From Paralteromonas sediminis (GTDB taxonomy: Bacteria > Pseudomonadota > Gammaproteobacteria > Enterobacterales > Alteromonadaceae): a stretch of 64,000 nucleotides of DNA. The notes under the pieces are model-generated. The model worked only from the letters and a program-made list of their open reading frames with translations, was not told the origin of the DNA and made no database searches. Where the stretch lies: the NCBI RefSeq assembly GCF_003820355.1, contig NZ_RPOK01000004.1:186001-250000 (forward strand). The letters run 5' to 3'. The position numbers were made by a program, and so were the translations under genes. Below are positions 47,662-56,231 of the stretch, piece by piece. The number at the start of each line of letters is the position of its first letter. Within the stretch, counting starts at the first letter, position 1.

Positions 47662-48231
47662 TTACCTGGGGTTCGTTGCCGTGGCCTCTATACGGTCATG
47701 ATGACGCTGGTGAAAGGCTTTTAGCTGCTCAAGACCCTGCAAGTCATGTAGCTCTCTGAACTCTATCCAATCGATCAAACAAAACAAACATATTGAAGGG
47801 TAGTGCCAATCGTTGAAAAAACCTTTTTCCACCAAGCGGTCAAGTTCAGACAAACTGGCTTCAATTCTGTCCCGCTGAAGTTTGAAAAACAAATCGTCAC
47901 CTGTTGTATCCACATTACTACGCTGAAGCAGCAACATAGAAACAAAGCTGTCATTGGCAGCATCAATTAAAGTAAGGTGGTTTTCCTGCTCCCAATTCAA
48001 CGTGGGATAGCCGAGCTTGTTGGTGAGATAGCGGAAGATGACTCTTGAATCGAAGATAATGGTATCGCCGTCTTCCAGCATGGGTATTTTCCCCGTGGGA
48101 TTGACAGCGAGCAAGCGATCTCTGTCTTCGCCTGTATAAATTTGCATATCAATAAAGTCGTGCTCAGTGTTACACAACCACATTCGCAAGCGCCTAACAT
48201 AGGGCGACGGGATTGAACCAAATAACTTCAT
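47662..48231 (-). CDS. Glutathione S-transferase family protein
   Basis: The N-terminal thioredoxin-like domain begins KLFGSIPSPYVRRLRMWLCNTEHDF, with Ser-Pro-Tyr in the place of the catalytic Ser/Cys. NPTGKIPMLEDGDTIIFDSRVIFRYL carries the cis-proline and the Asp-Ser glutathione contact. A helical C-terminal domain follows. Length of 189 residues is slightly short. Substrate unknown. It converges with the hydroxyacid dehydrogenase gene, with 8 bases between, and lies downstream of erpA on the same strand. Confidence 0.87.
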   Translation of the reverse strand: MKLFGSIPSPYVRRLRMWLCNTEHDFIDMQIYTGEDRDRLLAVNPTGKIPMLEDGDTIIFDSRVIFRYLTNKLGYPTLNWEQENHLTLIDAANDSFVSMLLLQRSNVDTTGDDLFFKLQRDRIEASLSELDRLVEKGFFNDWHYPSICLFCLIDWIEFRELHDLQGLEQLKAFHQRHHDRIEATATNPR

Positions 48232-48272
48232 AACACTGCATCCATCATTTATTGCTAAACAGGAATATTAGT

Positions 48273-48617
48273 TTATACGCTAAAGCTTGCACCGCAACCA
48301 CATGTAGTCGTCGCATTTGGGTTATTAACCAGAAAACGTGAACCTTCCAGGTTATCAACATAATCGACAATGCCGCCAACGAGGTATTGTAAGCTCATAG
48401 GATCCACGACCAGTGTTACAGAGTCTTTTTCAATTGTCATGTCACCTTCGTTGACCTTTTCATCGAAGGTAAAGCCATACTGAAAACCACTACAACCGCC
48501 TCCGGTTACATACACTCTAAGCTTTAACTCTGGGTTTTCCTCTTCACTAACCAGAGCTTTCACTTTTGCCGCTGCGGCATCAGAAAACTCAATGGGTAAG
48601 GCTGTTTCTACACTCAT
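48273..48617 (-). CDS. erpA: Iron-sulfur cluster insertion protein ErpA
   Basis: An A-type carrier with three conserved cysteines: [19 protein letters not shown] and [11 protein letters not shown] at the C-terminus. It delivers [4Fe-4S] clusters, in E. coli to IspG among others. The [33 protein letters not shown] pattern favours ErpA over IscA. I choose the ATG at 48617 ([11 protein letters not shown]), giving 114 residues, the E. coli length. A frame from 48650 adds 11 residues that do not look conserved. Confidence 0.94.
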   Translation of the reverse strand: MSVETALPIEFSDAAAAKVKALVSEEENPELKLRVYVTGGGCSGFQYGFTFDEKVNEGDMTIEKDSVTLVVDPMSLQYLVGGIVDYVDNLEGSRFLVNNPNATTTCGCGASFSV

Positions 48618-48749
48618 GTACAATCTGCTGGTAAAACTGAATGGCAACATTATCTAATACCCGAGTAATTCAATCAAGTATTACACTAGATGAGCTCCTC
48701 AGACTGTCATTGCTTCGGTAAGGGGTGATGGTTAGCGGCTTTACCTCAG

Positions 48750-49547
48750 CTACGGTGAAACCATGTCGAGTGTATGGCGATACCGACGGCCCACTTTAAC
48801 CTGATGATCACCTTGGATATTGGCTTGTAGCCCACCATTATGGCACTGGGTAAAGCCTTTAACATTGGCCAGATTCACAATAACGCTTCGACTGACACGC
48901 TTGAAAGTATCGCCGCACAGCTCATTTTCAAACTGCTTTAGTGGTCGGCATACTATGTGCGAACCGGATTGAGTGTATATACACACATAGTCCCCCGCTG
49001 CTTCAAACCATAGAATTTCTTCCAGATTAAGTCGGATCCAGTCACTGCCTGATTTAACGCATAGCGTGGAACACAATTCATTTAGACTACTGCTTTTGAG
49101 GTTTTCCAGAGCAGACAAAAATGCCGCTATCGACATACCATTTTTCCTGCGCAGAAGTGCATCAATTCTATCGTTTTGTTGCTTTGCTGCACGTAATGAA
49201 ACCAGCTGAGCAAAATGGTCTAAACAACGATGCAATCGAGCACTTGAAAGTGGGAGTGGAAGAAAGTCTGTTGCCCCCAAAGACAGTAACTCACTGGCAC
49301 GCTCTTTCAACTCTGACACAACAACAACCTGAACAAAATCCGATGCATTTTTCACATGATGCAAGACGTCATCCCCTGAAAGGAAAAGGACACTGCTGTC
49401 TGCGTTTTGTTTATCGATGCACTGCTCAACAGCTTCAAACGATGCTGCAACCTTAATCTGAAACTGTTGAGCGGAATCGACACAAGCAATTTGTGTTGCC
49501 AGTGTTTCTGACTCTTTACCCAGAAGAACTGCATCAATATCGGGCAT
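48750..49547 (-). CDS. LytTR DNA-binding regulator with degenerate receiver-like domain
   Basis: The C-terminal LytTR domain (about residues 165-262) reads WIRLNLEEILWFEAAGDYVCIYTQSGSHIVCRPLKQFENEL and FKRVSRSVIVNLANVKGFT, the ten-strand DNA-binding fold. The N-terminal 120 residues follow the alpha/beta order of a receiver but lack the acidic pair near the start, the phosphoacceptor Asp (SSVLFLSGDDVL at the third strand) and the lysine (FLPLPLSS at the fifth). It is therefore probably not phosphorylated. It lies 12 bases after a DUF3718 gene and near a PAS hybrid kinase; whether they interact is unknown. Confidence 0.82.
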   Translation of the reverse strand: MPDIDAVLLGKESETLATQIACVDSAQQFQIKVAASFEAVEQCIDKQNADSSVLFLSGDDVLHHVKNASDFVQVVVVSELKERASELLSLGATDFLPLPLSSARLHRCLDHFAQLVSLRAAKQQNDRIDALLRRKNGMSIAAFLSALENLKSSSLNELCSTLCVKSGSDWIRLNLEEILWFEAAGDYVCIYTQSGSHIVCRPLKQFENELCGDTFKRVSRSVIVNLANVKGFTQCHNGGLQANIQGDHQVKVGRRYRHTLDMVSP

Positions 49548-49559
49548 GAAATAGTGCCT

Positions 49560-49880
49560 CTAACGTTTTGCGACTACTTGACTCATATCCAACCCTGCAC
49601 GCTTGGCAATATAGTTGGCGGTATCACTTGCGCCGTTAAGCAACGCATATTCGTGTGCATTTTGACCATTACACTTCAATCCTGTGACAACATCGTCATA
49701 GTCAAAATGTGCTTTCCTGATAATCTTCTTTAAAGCTAGCTTATCGTCGTTTTTCAACGCGTGACAAACTGAAACTAATTGTTTCTCCAGATACTTCGGC
49801 ATGCCGACATCAGCAGAAGCCTGAGTACTTAAACCAATTGTAAATAGTGATGATATAGCGATTGCGGCAAACTTTTTCAT
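49560..49880 (-). CDS. Small periplasmic DUF3718-like protein
   Basis: A signal peptide (MKKFAAIAISSLFTIGLSTQASA) leads to a mature part of about 83 residues with two Cys (VSVCHALKNDD and TGLKCNGQN) and an ankyrin-like final helix pair (AHEYALLNGASDTANYIAKRAG). The layout resembles DUF3718 proteins of Shewanella and Alteromonas, a family with no known role; I am moderately sure of this. I start at the ATG at 49880, eight bases after AAAGGG. The longer frame from 49979 lacks a signal peptide at its start. It is followed by the LytTR gene. Confidence 0.72.
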   Translation of the reverse strand: MKKFAAIAISSLFTIGLSTQASADVGMPKYLEKQLVSVCHALKNDDKLALKKIIRKAHFDYDDVVTGLKCNGQNAHEYALLNGASDTANYIAKRAGLDMSQVVAKR

Positions 49881-50147
49881 AATAAAACCCTTTACTTGTC
49901 GTTTTCCCAGTCGCCCAATGTTGGGCACCTGTATTAATAGTCGCGAAAGAAAGCAAAACTGCTTACTAAAAACCGACAAAGTACAGGCTCACTCGACGAA
50001 GCGACAAAAAGTGGATTTTTTCTGATAAATGGACGTATTGAGCAGCATTTTGCCGTCAAATACTCATATTTTGTTACATACATCCTATTTTTATTTAATA
50101 GATGCCGGAAAATTAGGATAAAAATTAAAGCGCGAACGCGCGCAGTT

Positions 50148-52400
50148 TTACTCGCTATCTCGCTTTTCTGATGCAAATGCAAGTAACATTGAAAACAAAT
50201 CGGCCTTTATAACTGGCTTACTCACGACACCGTTAAAACCGACCTCGGAATAGAGTTTTAAATCTTCTTTCATGACATTTGCAGTAAACGCATACACAGG
50301 CGTACTGCTGTCACGTTGCCTGATGTATTTGCAGGCTTCCACACCTCCCATAACGGGCATATTGATATCACATAGCACAAGGTCATAGACATCTTGCGCT
50401 ATTGCTTCAACCAACAAGGCACCATTATCCACAATGTCCAAGTCAGCATTAGTTTCAGCTAACATTGCGCCAATAAGAATTTGATTGAGTTCGTTATCTT
50501 CAGCAATAACTATCCGCATGCCTGTCAAATCTGGCACCTCTGAACCTTCTGACTTTTGCTCATTACCCTGAACATTTATGCGTTGGAAAGGGAATACCAG
50601 TCTAAAGCAGGTTCCCCGGTTCGGTTCACTTGTGACGGAAATTTCGCCTTCCATCAAATGTGTCAGTTGTTTAACTATCGACAACCCAAGTCCTGTCCCA
50701 CCGTATTTTCGAGTAACAGACGCATCAGCCTGAACGAAAGGTGTAAACAACTTGCTGACCTGCTCTTGGGTCATACCAATGCCAGGATCTTCAACACTGA
50801 GCTCAAGGGAGGAATCCTGCTTTAAGCCTACCTTAACGGTAATGGTTCCCGCTTTAGTAAATTTGACCGCATTACTGAGCAAATTTGACACCACCTGCCT
50901 AAGTCTTGTTGGATCAGTCATATAAGATCCGCGAGCAAATGGGTCGCAAACCACGCAAAAGTCAACTGCCTGCTTCTCTTGATTGAGTAATGTGTATTCG
51001 TTAATGATCTGGTCAACTAACTGACAGACATCTACAGGTATATACTCAAGCTCAATCTTGCCTTCGTCTATCTTGGTATAGTCTAAAATATCGTTGATTA
51101 TTCCTAACAAGGACTTTGCACTGTCCAACGACTTTTCAGCAATATCACGGCCTTGCTTTGAGAGCACTTCCTCCAACAAGATTTGCAGCCCTCCCATAAT
51201 ACCGTTCAATGGTGTTCTAATCTCGTGTGACATGTTGGCCAAAAATTGGGACTTAGCCTGTGTTGCTGCATCTGATTTTTCTTTCGCCTGCTGCAACAGC
51301 TGGCGTTTTTCTACGTCGGAGGTTACATCCATATTCACCCCAACAATTTGTACGAGATTTTCCTCGTCATCATAAATGTTGGTCGCTGCGGCTTTGACAT
51401 ACCGCACACCGCCATTTGGCACTTTTATACGAAACTGAGAAACAAAGGATTCACCAGTCTCCATAGAACGCGTAAACTCGGCACTCGCTTGTTCAAGGTC
51501 TTCATCCAAGACTGCATTCGACCAATCATCAAATGTTCCCGTGAAATCCGCTTTTCTTACGCCATATAAGTCCAGCATATTTTCATCCCAAATAAGCTTT
51601 TGCGACTTCACATCGTATTCCCAAATACCTATTCCAGAGAGTTCTAATGCTAATGCGGTACGTTGCGATAATTTCTTTTTCTCAAGGTGTTCCCTCTGCT
51701 CATCGGTAATATCTTTAAAGGTGCCATAACGTCGCGAAACTACGCCATCACGCTTTTCAGTGAACCCTCTGGCATTAACCATAATTTCATGGCCTTTTGC
51801 CGTAACAAAAGGCAGATTTAAATTATAGGGTTTCCCTGTACTTTCCTGCTGCTCCAACGCGGCCATTAATGTGGGAATTGCTTTTTCTGGATAAAAAGAG
51901 AGGGCTTCCTGAATTATCGGCTGATAAGTCTCTTTATCTGTTTCATGAATTTCATGGATCTTCGCCGACCAGTGCGCCACATCGCCGTCAGATGCCAGCT
52001 CCCAAACGCCCGTACCTGTGACTTGTTCCAAGATGTCTAAGAATGCTTCTTGCTGCTTAAATGCTGAAATGTCTTTACCTATCCAATACAAAGACGTCGA
52101 CGTTGTATCAAATTGAATGCTCCATGAAATATAGATATCTCGATTGGATTGAGAATTTAGTCTTAACGTGACAGTCGTGCTTGTATTTTTTTCATTGATT
52201 GATGCCAAGCAGCGTGTCAGCAGATTGGTATCTTGTGCGTGGACGATATCTTTAATATTAGTGCTTTGTGGCGTATCAGAAAGCGTGAAACGCTGTTTAA
52301 TATAATTATTGCAGGTCATTATGCCCCCAGATGCATCTGTCACTAGCATGGGTTCATCAGACAATTCAAAAAAGCGCGTGAGCGAAAAAACGTGATCCAT
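50148..52400 (-). CDS. PAS-domain hybrid sensor histidine kinase
   Basis: No membrane segment, so it is probably cytosolic. Three PAS-like domains span about residues 1-110, 120-240 and 250-365 (ending ISAFKQQ, ITDEQREHLE, DVTSDVEKR). HisKA has the phosphoacceptor His392 in SHEIRTPLNG, and the HATPase domain has DPTRLRQVVSNLLSNAVKFT, DPGIGM and YGGTGLGLSIVKQL. A C-terminal receiver (about 630-745) has AEDNELNQ and Asp678 in CDINMPVMGG. No Hpt domain, so phosphate probably passes to a separate protein. The signal and output are unknown. A distinct LytTR regulator lies downstream but lacks the acceptor Asp. Confidence 0.93.
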   Translation of the reverse strand: MDHVFSLTRFFELSDEPMLVTDASGGIMTCNNYIKQRFTLSDTPQSTNIKDIVHAQDTNLLTRCLASINEKNTSTTVTLRLNSQSNRDIYISWSIQFDTTSTSLYWIGKDISAFKQQEAFLDILEQVTGTGVWELASDGDVAHWSAKIHEIHETDKETYQPIIQEALSFYPEKAIPTLMAALEQQESTGKPYNLNLPFVTAKGHEIMVNARGFTEKRDGVVSRRYGTFKDITDEQREHLEKKKLSQRTALALELSGIGIWEYDVKSQKLIWDENMLDLYGVRKADFTGTFDDWSNAVLDEDLEQASAEFTRSMETGESFVSQFRIKVPNGGVRYVKAAATNIYDDEENLVQIVGVNMDVTSDVEKRQLLQQAKEKSDAATQAKSQFLANMSHEIRTPLNGIMGGLQILLEEVLSKQGRDIAEKSLDSAKSLLGIINDILDYTKIDEGKIELEYIPVDVCQLVDQIINEYTLLNQEKQAVDFCVVCDPFARGSYMTDPTRLRQVVSNLLSNAVKFTKAGTITVKVGLKQDSSLELSVEDPGIGMTQEQVSKLFTPFVQADASVTRKYGGTGLGLSIVKQLTHLMEGEISVTSEPNRGTCFRLVFPFQRINVQGNEQKSEGSEVPDLTGMRIVIAEDNELNQILIGAMLAETNADLDIVDNGALLVEAIAQDVYDLVLCDINMPVMGGVEACKYIRQRDSSTPVYAFTANVMKEDLKLYSEVGFNGVVSKPVIKADLFSMLLAFASEKRDSE

Positions 52401-52559
52401 AGAGAAAAAACAACCCTTTAAATAATGTGCTTACCTGCACACTCAGCGTGATACATCATAGCGTTTTTAAGTATAGGTGTGTTTTGATATCTCGCACTAA
52501 TATATGGAATTTATCACTGCAACCATTGCTGTAAGCAAAAGCCAAAGAAAATGACTTAT

Positions 52560-52574
52560 TGATAATAATTATTA
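52560..52574 (+). promoter_or_regulatory. Candidate Fur box
   Basis: TGATAATAATTATTA matches the Fur 7-1-7 consensus TGATAATNATTATCA at all positions but one. It lies about 88 bases upstream of the secreted DUF6746-like gene, in the region shared with the divergent kinase gene. AT-rich sequence can imitate Fur boxes, so this needs a test. Confidence 0.5.
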
Positions 52575-52661
52575 TTACCAATAAACTACCCATTTATCAT
52601 TAGCTGTTGTGAGTGACTTTCAACCACTACAGAGTCACGTTTGCCACGAATAAGGAAAATA

Positions 52662-53051
52662 ATGAAACAACTCATCACGTTATCTTTAGCAACAGGGCTT
52701 CTTTTATCAGCTTCAGCTTATGCCGAAGAAAAGTACGATCACTTCCCATCTCTTGAAGCACCTGACGTTGCGACAGCGCTTTGCAATATTCAAACTTATA
52801 ATGAAAAATTGGCAGCACTCACGTCTGCGGAAAACATCGATACTGCAAGTATGGTGAAAATTCACGAATTAACCTACACCTTGGAGAATGCGCTGGCCCG
52901 GCTGAAAACCACCATAGCGGAAACAGCACAGGCGCTGGAAGAAGTGCACCTGGCGTCAGAAAGTATAAAAGCAGACGTGATAAAAAAATCAGCAAAAACC
53001 TACTTTTCAGGTACCGAAGCCCTGTTAGCGAAACACCATTGCCAACAATGA
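52662..53051 (+). CDS. Small periplasmic helical protein (DUF6746-like)
   Basis: A signal peptide (MKQLITLSLATGLLLSASAYA) leads to a mature part of about 108 residues, mostly helical, with YDHFPSLEAPDVATALCNIQTYNEKLAAL, HELTYTLENALARLKTTI and ALEEVHLASES. This pattern recalls the DUF6746 family, known from genome annotation only. Two Cys remain (ALCNIQ and HHCQQ). The ATG at 52662 has AAGGAA upstream; an in-frame TTG at 52641 would add seven residues before the signal peptide. It is preceded by a Fur-like box, so it may be iron-regulated. Confidence 0.72.
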   Translation: MKQLITLSLATGLLLSASAYAEEKYDHFPSLEAPDVATALCNIQTYNEKLAALTSAENIDTASMVKIHELTYTLENALARLKTTIAETAQALEEVHLASESIKADVIKKSAKTYFSGTEALLAKHHCQQ

Positions 53052-53059
53052 GCTAGGGG

Positions 53060-53764
53060 TTACTGCGATGATTGGCCTTCTTCGTTATCCAGCCCTTTTG
53101 AAGGCCAGGGAATTTCCTGACTATACTGCTCTCGTACGCGTTTATATTGCATCACGCTCGACGAAAATCGCAAAGCCACTGGCACTGCATCGCCAGGCAG
53201 TGTAAAGGATTGGCTGACTTGCTGAAAAAATTTAAAGCGATAATCAATATTGTCTAACAAAATTGGCGTGGTTTGACCCTCAACGACAAGCTCCACTTTC
53301 AACTTGCCTGATATTGTCGATTTTTGTGTACGGGGCTGTAACAATACCAGTTCAATGTTAATGGTGTTCGCTGTTTCAGCCGACCATCGGGCCTGCATTA
53401 AGTCGACTGACAACAGTTTTTGAGACAACTCAGGTGCCATTACATGCTGATAAAATGCAACTTGCTCTTCACAGGCAGACAGCGTTTGTCGTTCTTCATA
53501 TTTTGCTTCCTGAGTGAGCTGCAACTGTGAATCACAAACACTTTGTCGCGCATTCAGTTCATTAACCTGCTGGGTGATGACATGATTTTCAGCATTGAGT
53601 GCCGCAACGTTGCCTTTCAACAAGGTAATTTCAGCTCTTAGTTTATTGCGCTCTGACTCAGCAAGCTGATAACCCACCCAAAGCGTAAATAAGAGCGCAA
53701 CAAATAAGCCAGACCAGCGGTATCGCTTGTCTGTAATACGCGAATGTTGAGCAGAACCAGGCAT
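53060..53764 (-). CDS. Single-pass coiled-coil inner-membrane protein
   Basis: An N-terminal membrane anchor (WSGLFVALLFTLWVGYQLA, about residues 18-36) is followed by a coiled coil (about 37-105: NKLRAEITLLKGNVAALNAENHVITQQVNELNARQ). The C-terminal domain is a beta-rich periplasmic module (IELVLLQPRTQKSTISGKLKVELVVEGQ). The architecture resembles DUF6776 proteins, but I am not certain. Function unknown. It is divergent from the ClC gene. The C-terminus is acidic and glutamine-rich (GLDNEEGQSSQ). Confidence 0.65.
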   Translation of the reverse strand: MPGSAQHSRITDKRYRWSGLFVALLFTLWVGYQLAESERNKLRAEITLLKGNVAALNAENHVITQQVNELNARQSVCDSQLQLTQEAKYEERQTLSACEEQVAFYQHVMAPELSQKLLSVDLMQARWSAETANTINIELVLLQPRTQKSTISGKLKVELVVEGQTTPILLDNIDYRFKFFQQVSQSFTLPGDAVPVALRFSSSVMQYKRVREQYSQEIPWPSKGLDNEEGQSSQ

Positions 53765-53829
53765 GCTTAAGTCTTTCTCTTTACTGTCATTTTTTGATAA
53801 GGTGAAGACAGCTTAAGGAATTAGTCTCA

Positions 53830-55521
53830 GTGTCTCAACCTTTAACCTTCATTCAGTCACTTCGCAATCAGCTTGCTCAGCCTCACACGAGCGCGCATGT
53901 GTGCGCCTTGGGCATTGTTGGCGGCTTATGTGCCGCGTCAATGATTATATTGTTCCGGCTAGGCATTGAATGGTTTCAAAGTATGCTTCTGAACTCGCAA
54001 GGCGATTTTAGCAATGCGCCATTTTGGCAGCGATTTATCATGCCGTTAGTCGGTGTTTTCTGCATACTTATTGTGGCTAAACTAACCGGGTTCAAGCATT
54101 ATCGATTGGGTATTCCCTTTGTAATTCATCGCATAAAGACGCATTTTGGATTGATTCCGCTTCGTGCAACCATCAACCAATTTTTTGGCGGAATGTTTGC
54201 ACTGGCCTCCGGTTTTGTTGTGGGTCGTGAAGGCCCTTCGGTGCACTTGGGCGCGGCAAGCAGCAGCTTTTTGGGCCAGTGGTTAAGGCTTCCCTACAAC
54301 AGCATTCGCATACTGGCGGGCTGCGGCATTGCAGCGGGTATCTCAGCGTCCTTTAACACCCCCTTGGCAGCAGTGATCTTCGTTATGGAGGTTGTGCTTA
54401 GGGAATACCGTATTCATATATTTGTGCCCGTTATGCTAGCGGCTGCCTGTGGGTCAGTAATGACCAGGATAGTCTTCGGTGATGCACATGAATTGTACTT
54501 TTTTTCTTTTGCTGCCTTTAGCCAGTGGATGTATGCATATTTAATTGTTTTTGGTGTTGCACTCGGGGCGCTGGCGACATTGTTTAATCGCCAGTTAATG
54601 CGTGTGATGCGACTGTTCAGGCCGGTTGGGATGGTCTGGCGGCTTATACTCGCAGCGCTTATTACAGGTACTGCGGGGCTCTTTTTACCAGACGCGATGA
54701 GCGCAGATTTTGATTCAGTGCGACGCCTGTTCGACAGCAACCCAGACGCCATACTGATTGCCCTTCTATTGGTTGTAAAAATGTTACTGGCGATCACAGC
54801 GATCGGTCTTGGTATTCCAGGCGGTATTATCGGCCCGGTTATGCTCATTGGCATGTTAGCTGGCGCATTGCTTCTCAGTCCTCTGGCAGCCTGGCTAGAC
54901 ATACCTGACTACATCAGTAGTTTTGCTCTGCTAGGACTAGCAGGTATGCTCACGGCAGTGCTTCACGCCCCACTTGCTGCTCTCACTGCAGTGATGGAGT
55001 TGTCTTACAGTCCACAAATTATTGTGCCTGCCATGTTCGTTATTGTACCGGCCTATGTAACCTCGACGCAGTTTTTCAAAAATCGTTCAGTGTTTCTCCA
55101 GCAGCTGGATTATCAGAAGCTAACCTACGCAGTCAATCCAATAAGAGAAACGCTAGAAAAAGTCGGTGTACTCTCTGTAATGGAGACCCAATTTAAACAG
55201 TTTCACGACGCACCACAAAAAGCCATTGCAGATTATTTGGCAGAACACCCCACAGATATTGTTGTGCAGAGACACAGCTTTGAACTTGCCGCCAACTTTA
55301 AGCTGGCGCAGTTCGATACATCACTCGACCACGATGCGGACGCGATTGTTTTTGTTGATTTGGCCGGCATAAGTGCGCAAACCACATTAGCTGAAGCTTA
55401 TGACAAAATGAAAAATCAACGGGCTGGTGCGGTCTATATCTACGATACCAACCCTGATGAGGTTATGGGTGTACTCTCTTGGGCCCAAGTACAAAAGCAC
55501 CTTCATCAGGGACAAATTTAA
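53830..55521 (+). CDS. ClC-family anion transporter/channel with CBS domains
   Basis: A ClC membrane domain (about residues 20-425) has the gating-glutamate motif GREGPSVHLGAAS (Glu134), FNTPLAAVIFVMEV, and GIPGGIIGP. A CBS-type cytoplasmic region follows (about 440-560). Two functional positions deviate from E. coli ClcA: the Ser107-equivalent loop is RLGIP (Leu93) instead of GSGIP, and the proton-glutamate E203 equivalent is Val188. The second change is the one seen in ClC channels. The start at 53830 is GTG; hemJ begins 11 bases after the stop. Ion preference cannot be read. Confidence 0.87.
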   Translation: MSQPLTFIQSLRNQLAQPHTSAHVCALGIVGGLCAASMIILFRLGIEWFQSMLLNSQGDFSNAPFWQRFIMPLVGVFCILIVAKLTGFKHYRLGIPFVIHRIKTHFGLIPLRATINQFFGGMFALASGFVVGREGPSVHLGAASSSFLGQWLRLPYNSIRILAGCGIAAGISASFNTPLAAVIFVMEVVLREYRIHIFVPVMLAAACGSVMTRIVFGDAHELYFFSFAAFSQWMYAYLIVFGVALGALATLFNRQLMRVMRLFRPVGMVWRLILAALITGTAGLFLPDAMSADFDSVRRLFDSNPDAILIALLLVVKMLLAITAIGLGIPGGIIGPVMLIGMLAGALLLSPLAAWLDIPDYISSFALLGLAGMLTAVLHAPLAALTAVMELSYSPQIIVPAMFVIVPAYVTSTQFFKNRSVFLQQLDYQKLTYAVNPIRETLEKVGVLSVMETQFKQFHDAPQKAIADYLAEHPTDIVVQRHSFELAANFKLAQFDTSLDHDADAIVFVDLAGISAQTTLAEAYDKMKNQRAGAVYIYDTNPDEVMGVLSWAQVQKHLHQGQI

Positions 55522-55532
55522 AGGACACATTC

Positions 55533-55961
55533 ATGACCCTACTTTGGCTTAAGGCGCTTCACCTATTTTTTATGTTGGCTTGGATGGCAGGGCTATTTTA
55601 TTTGCCGAGGTTGTTTGTCTATCATGCCAGCACCGACAATCAAGCGGTCAAAGATGCTTATAAAGTGATGGAAAGACGGCTGTTTTGGTTTGTATCGCCG
55701 TTTGCCTTGTTAACACTCCTTTTTGGCTTAGCGCTTATTCACATGTACGGTATACACTGGTTCAAGGCTTCTGGCTGGTTGCATATGAAGCTGCTTCTGT
55801 TGGTTTTAATTTACGCCTACTATTTTTATCTGTATTTCTTGATGAAAGATTTCGCTGCAGATACCAATAAACACAGCAGTAAATTTTATCGTATTTTAAA
55901 CGAAGCCCCCGTTTTGATTATTCTCGCCATAGTCATCCTCGCTGTTGTTAAACCTTTTTAA
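55533..55961 (+). CDS. hemJ: Protoporphyrinogen IX oxidase, HemJ family
   Basis: A 142-residue membrane protein with about four segments. Family features are KALHLFFMLAWMAGLFYLPRLFVYH at the start (with the histidine HLFF and LPRLFVY), an ERRLFWFVSPFALLTLLFG segment, and WLHMKLLLLVLIYAYYFY. HemJ (TIGR00701/UPF0093) oxidises protoporphyrinogen IX in heme synthesis using a heme b. The ATG at 55533 has AAAGGA nine bases upstream. It is tightly spaced behind the ClC gene, with no obvious metabolic link. Confidence 0.9.
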   Translation: MTLLWLKALHLFFMLAWMAGLFYLPRLFVYHASTDNQAVKDAYKVMERRLFWFVSPFALLTLLFGLALIHMYGIHWFKASGWLHMKLLLLVLIYAYYFYLYFLMKDFAADTNKHSSKFYRILNEAPVLIILAIVILAVVKPF

Positions 55962-56057
55962 GGGTCGGCATAGCAAATCGCCCATCCTTTGCTAAAATTT
56001 AAAGAACAGGGGGTGGAGGATGTACCTGTCGGTTTAACTTTTACTTGCGGAGGCAAC

Positions 56058-56231
56058 ATGGATGTAAGTAATGAACACCTCAAATCACTGTTAGAACAGA
56101 CTGACCGAGCATTTAAGGCCTTGTTACGGGAGCCAGATTCTCACGAGCTTAACAACCAATACGAACTCGCAAAGCGTCAGCTGAATTCTTATGTCATGGA
56201 CGTTAGAAGGCGTCTAGGCGATGACCACTAG
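56058..56231 (+). CDS. Short helical protein, 57 residues, unrecognised
   Basis: MDVSNEHLKSLLEQTDRAFK is the N-terminus of a highly charged, probably all-helical protein ending MDVRRRLGDDH. A strong ribosome site GCGGAGG lies six bases upstream, which favours this start over a longer in-frame ATG at 55989 that would add 23 residues of ordinary, unconserved character. Its stop codon shares the palindrome CTAG with the stop of the convergent gene. No family recognised. Confidence 0.55.
   Translation: MDVSNEHLKSLLEQTDRAFKALLREPDSHELNNQYELAKRQLNSYVMDVRRRLGDDH

Noticed and set aside
54414-54902. A 162-codon open frame antisense to the ClC gene
   Set aside because: It lies wholly inside a conserved membrane-protein gene, and its sequence is what the reverse complement of hydrophobic codons gives.
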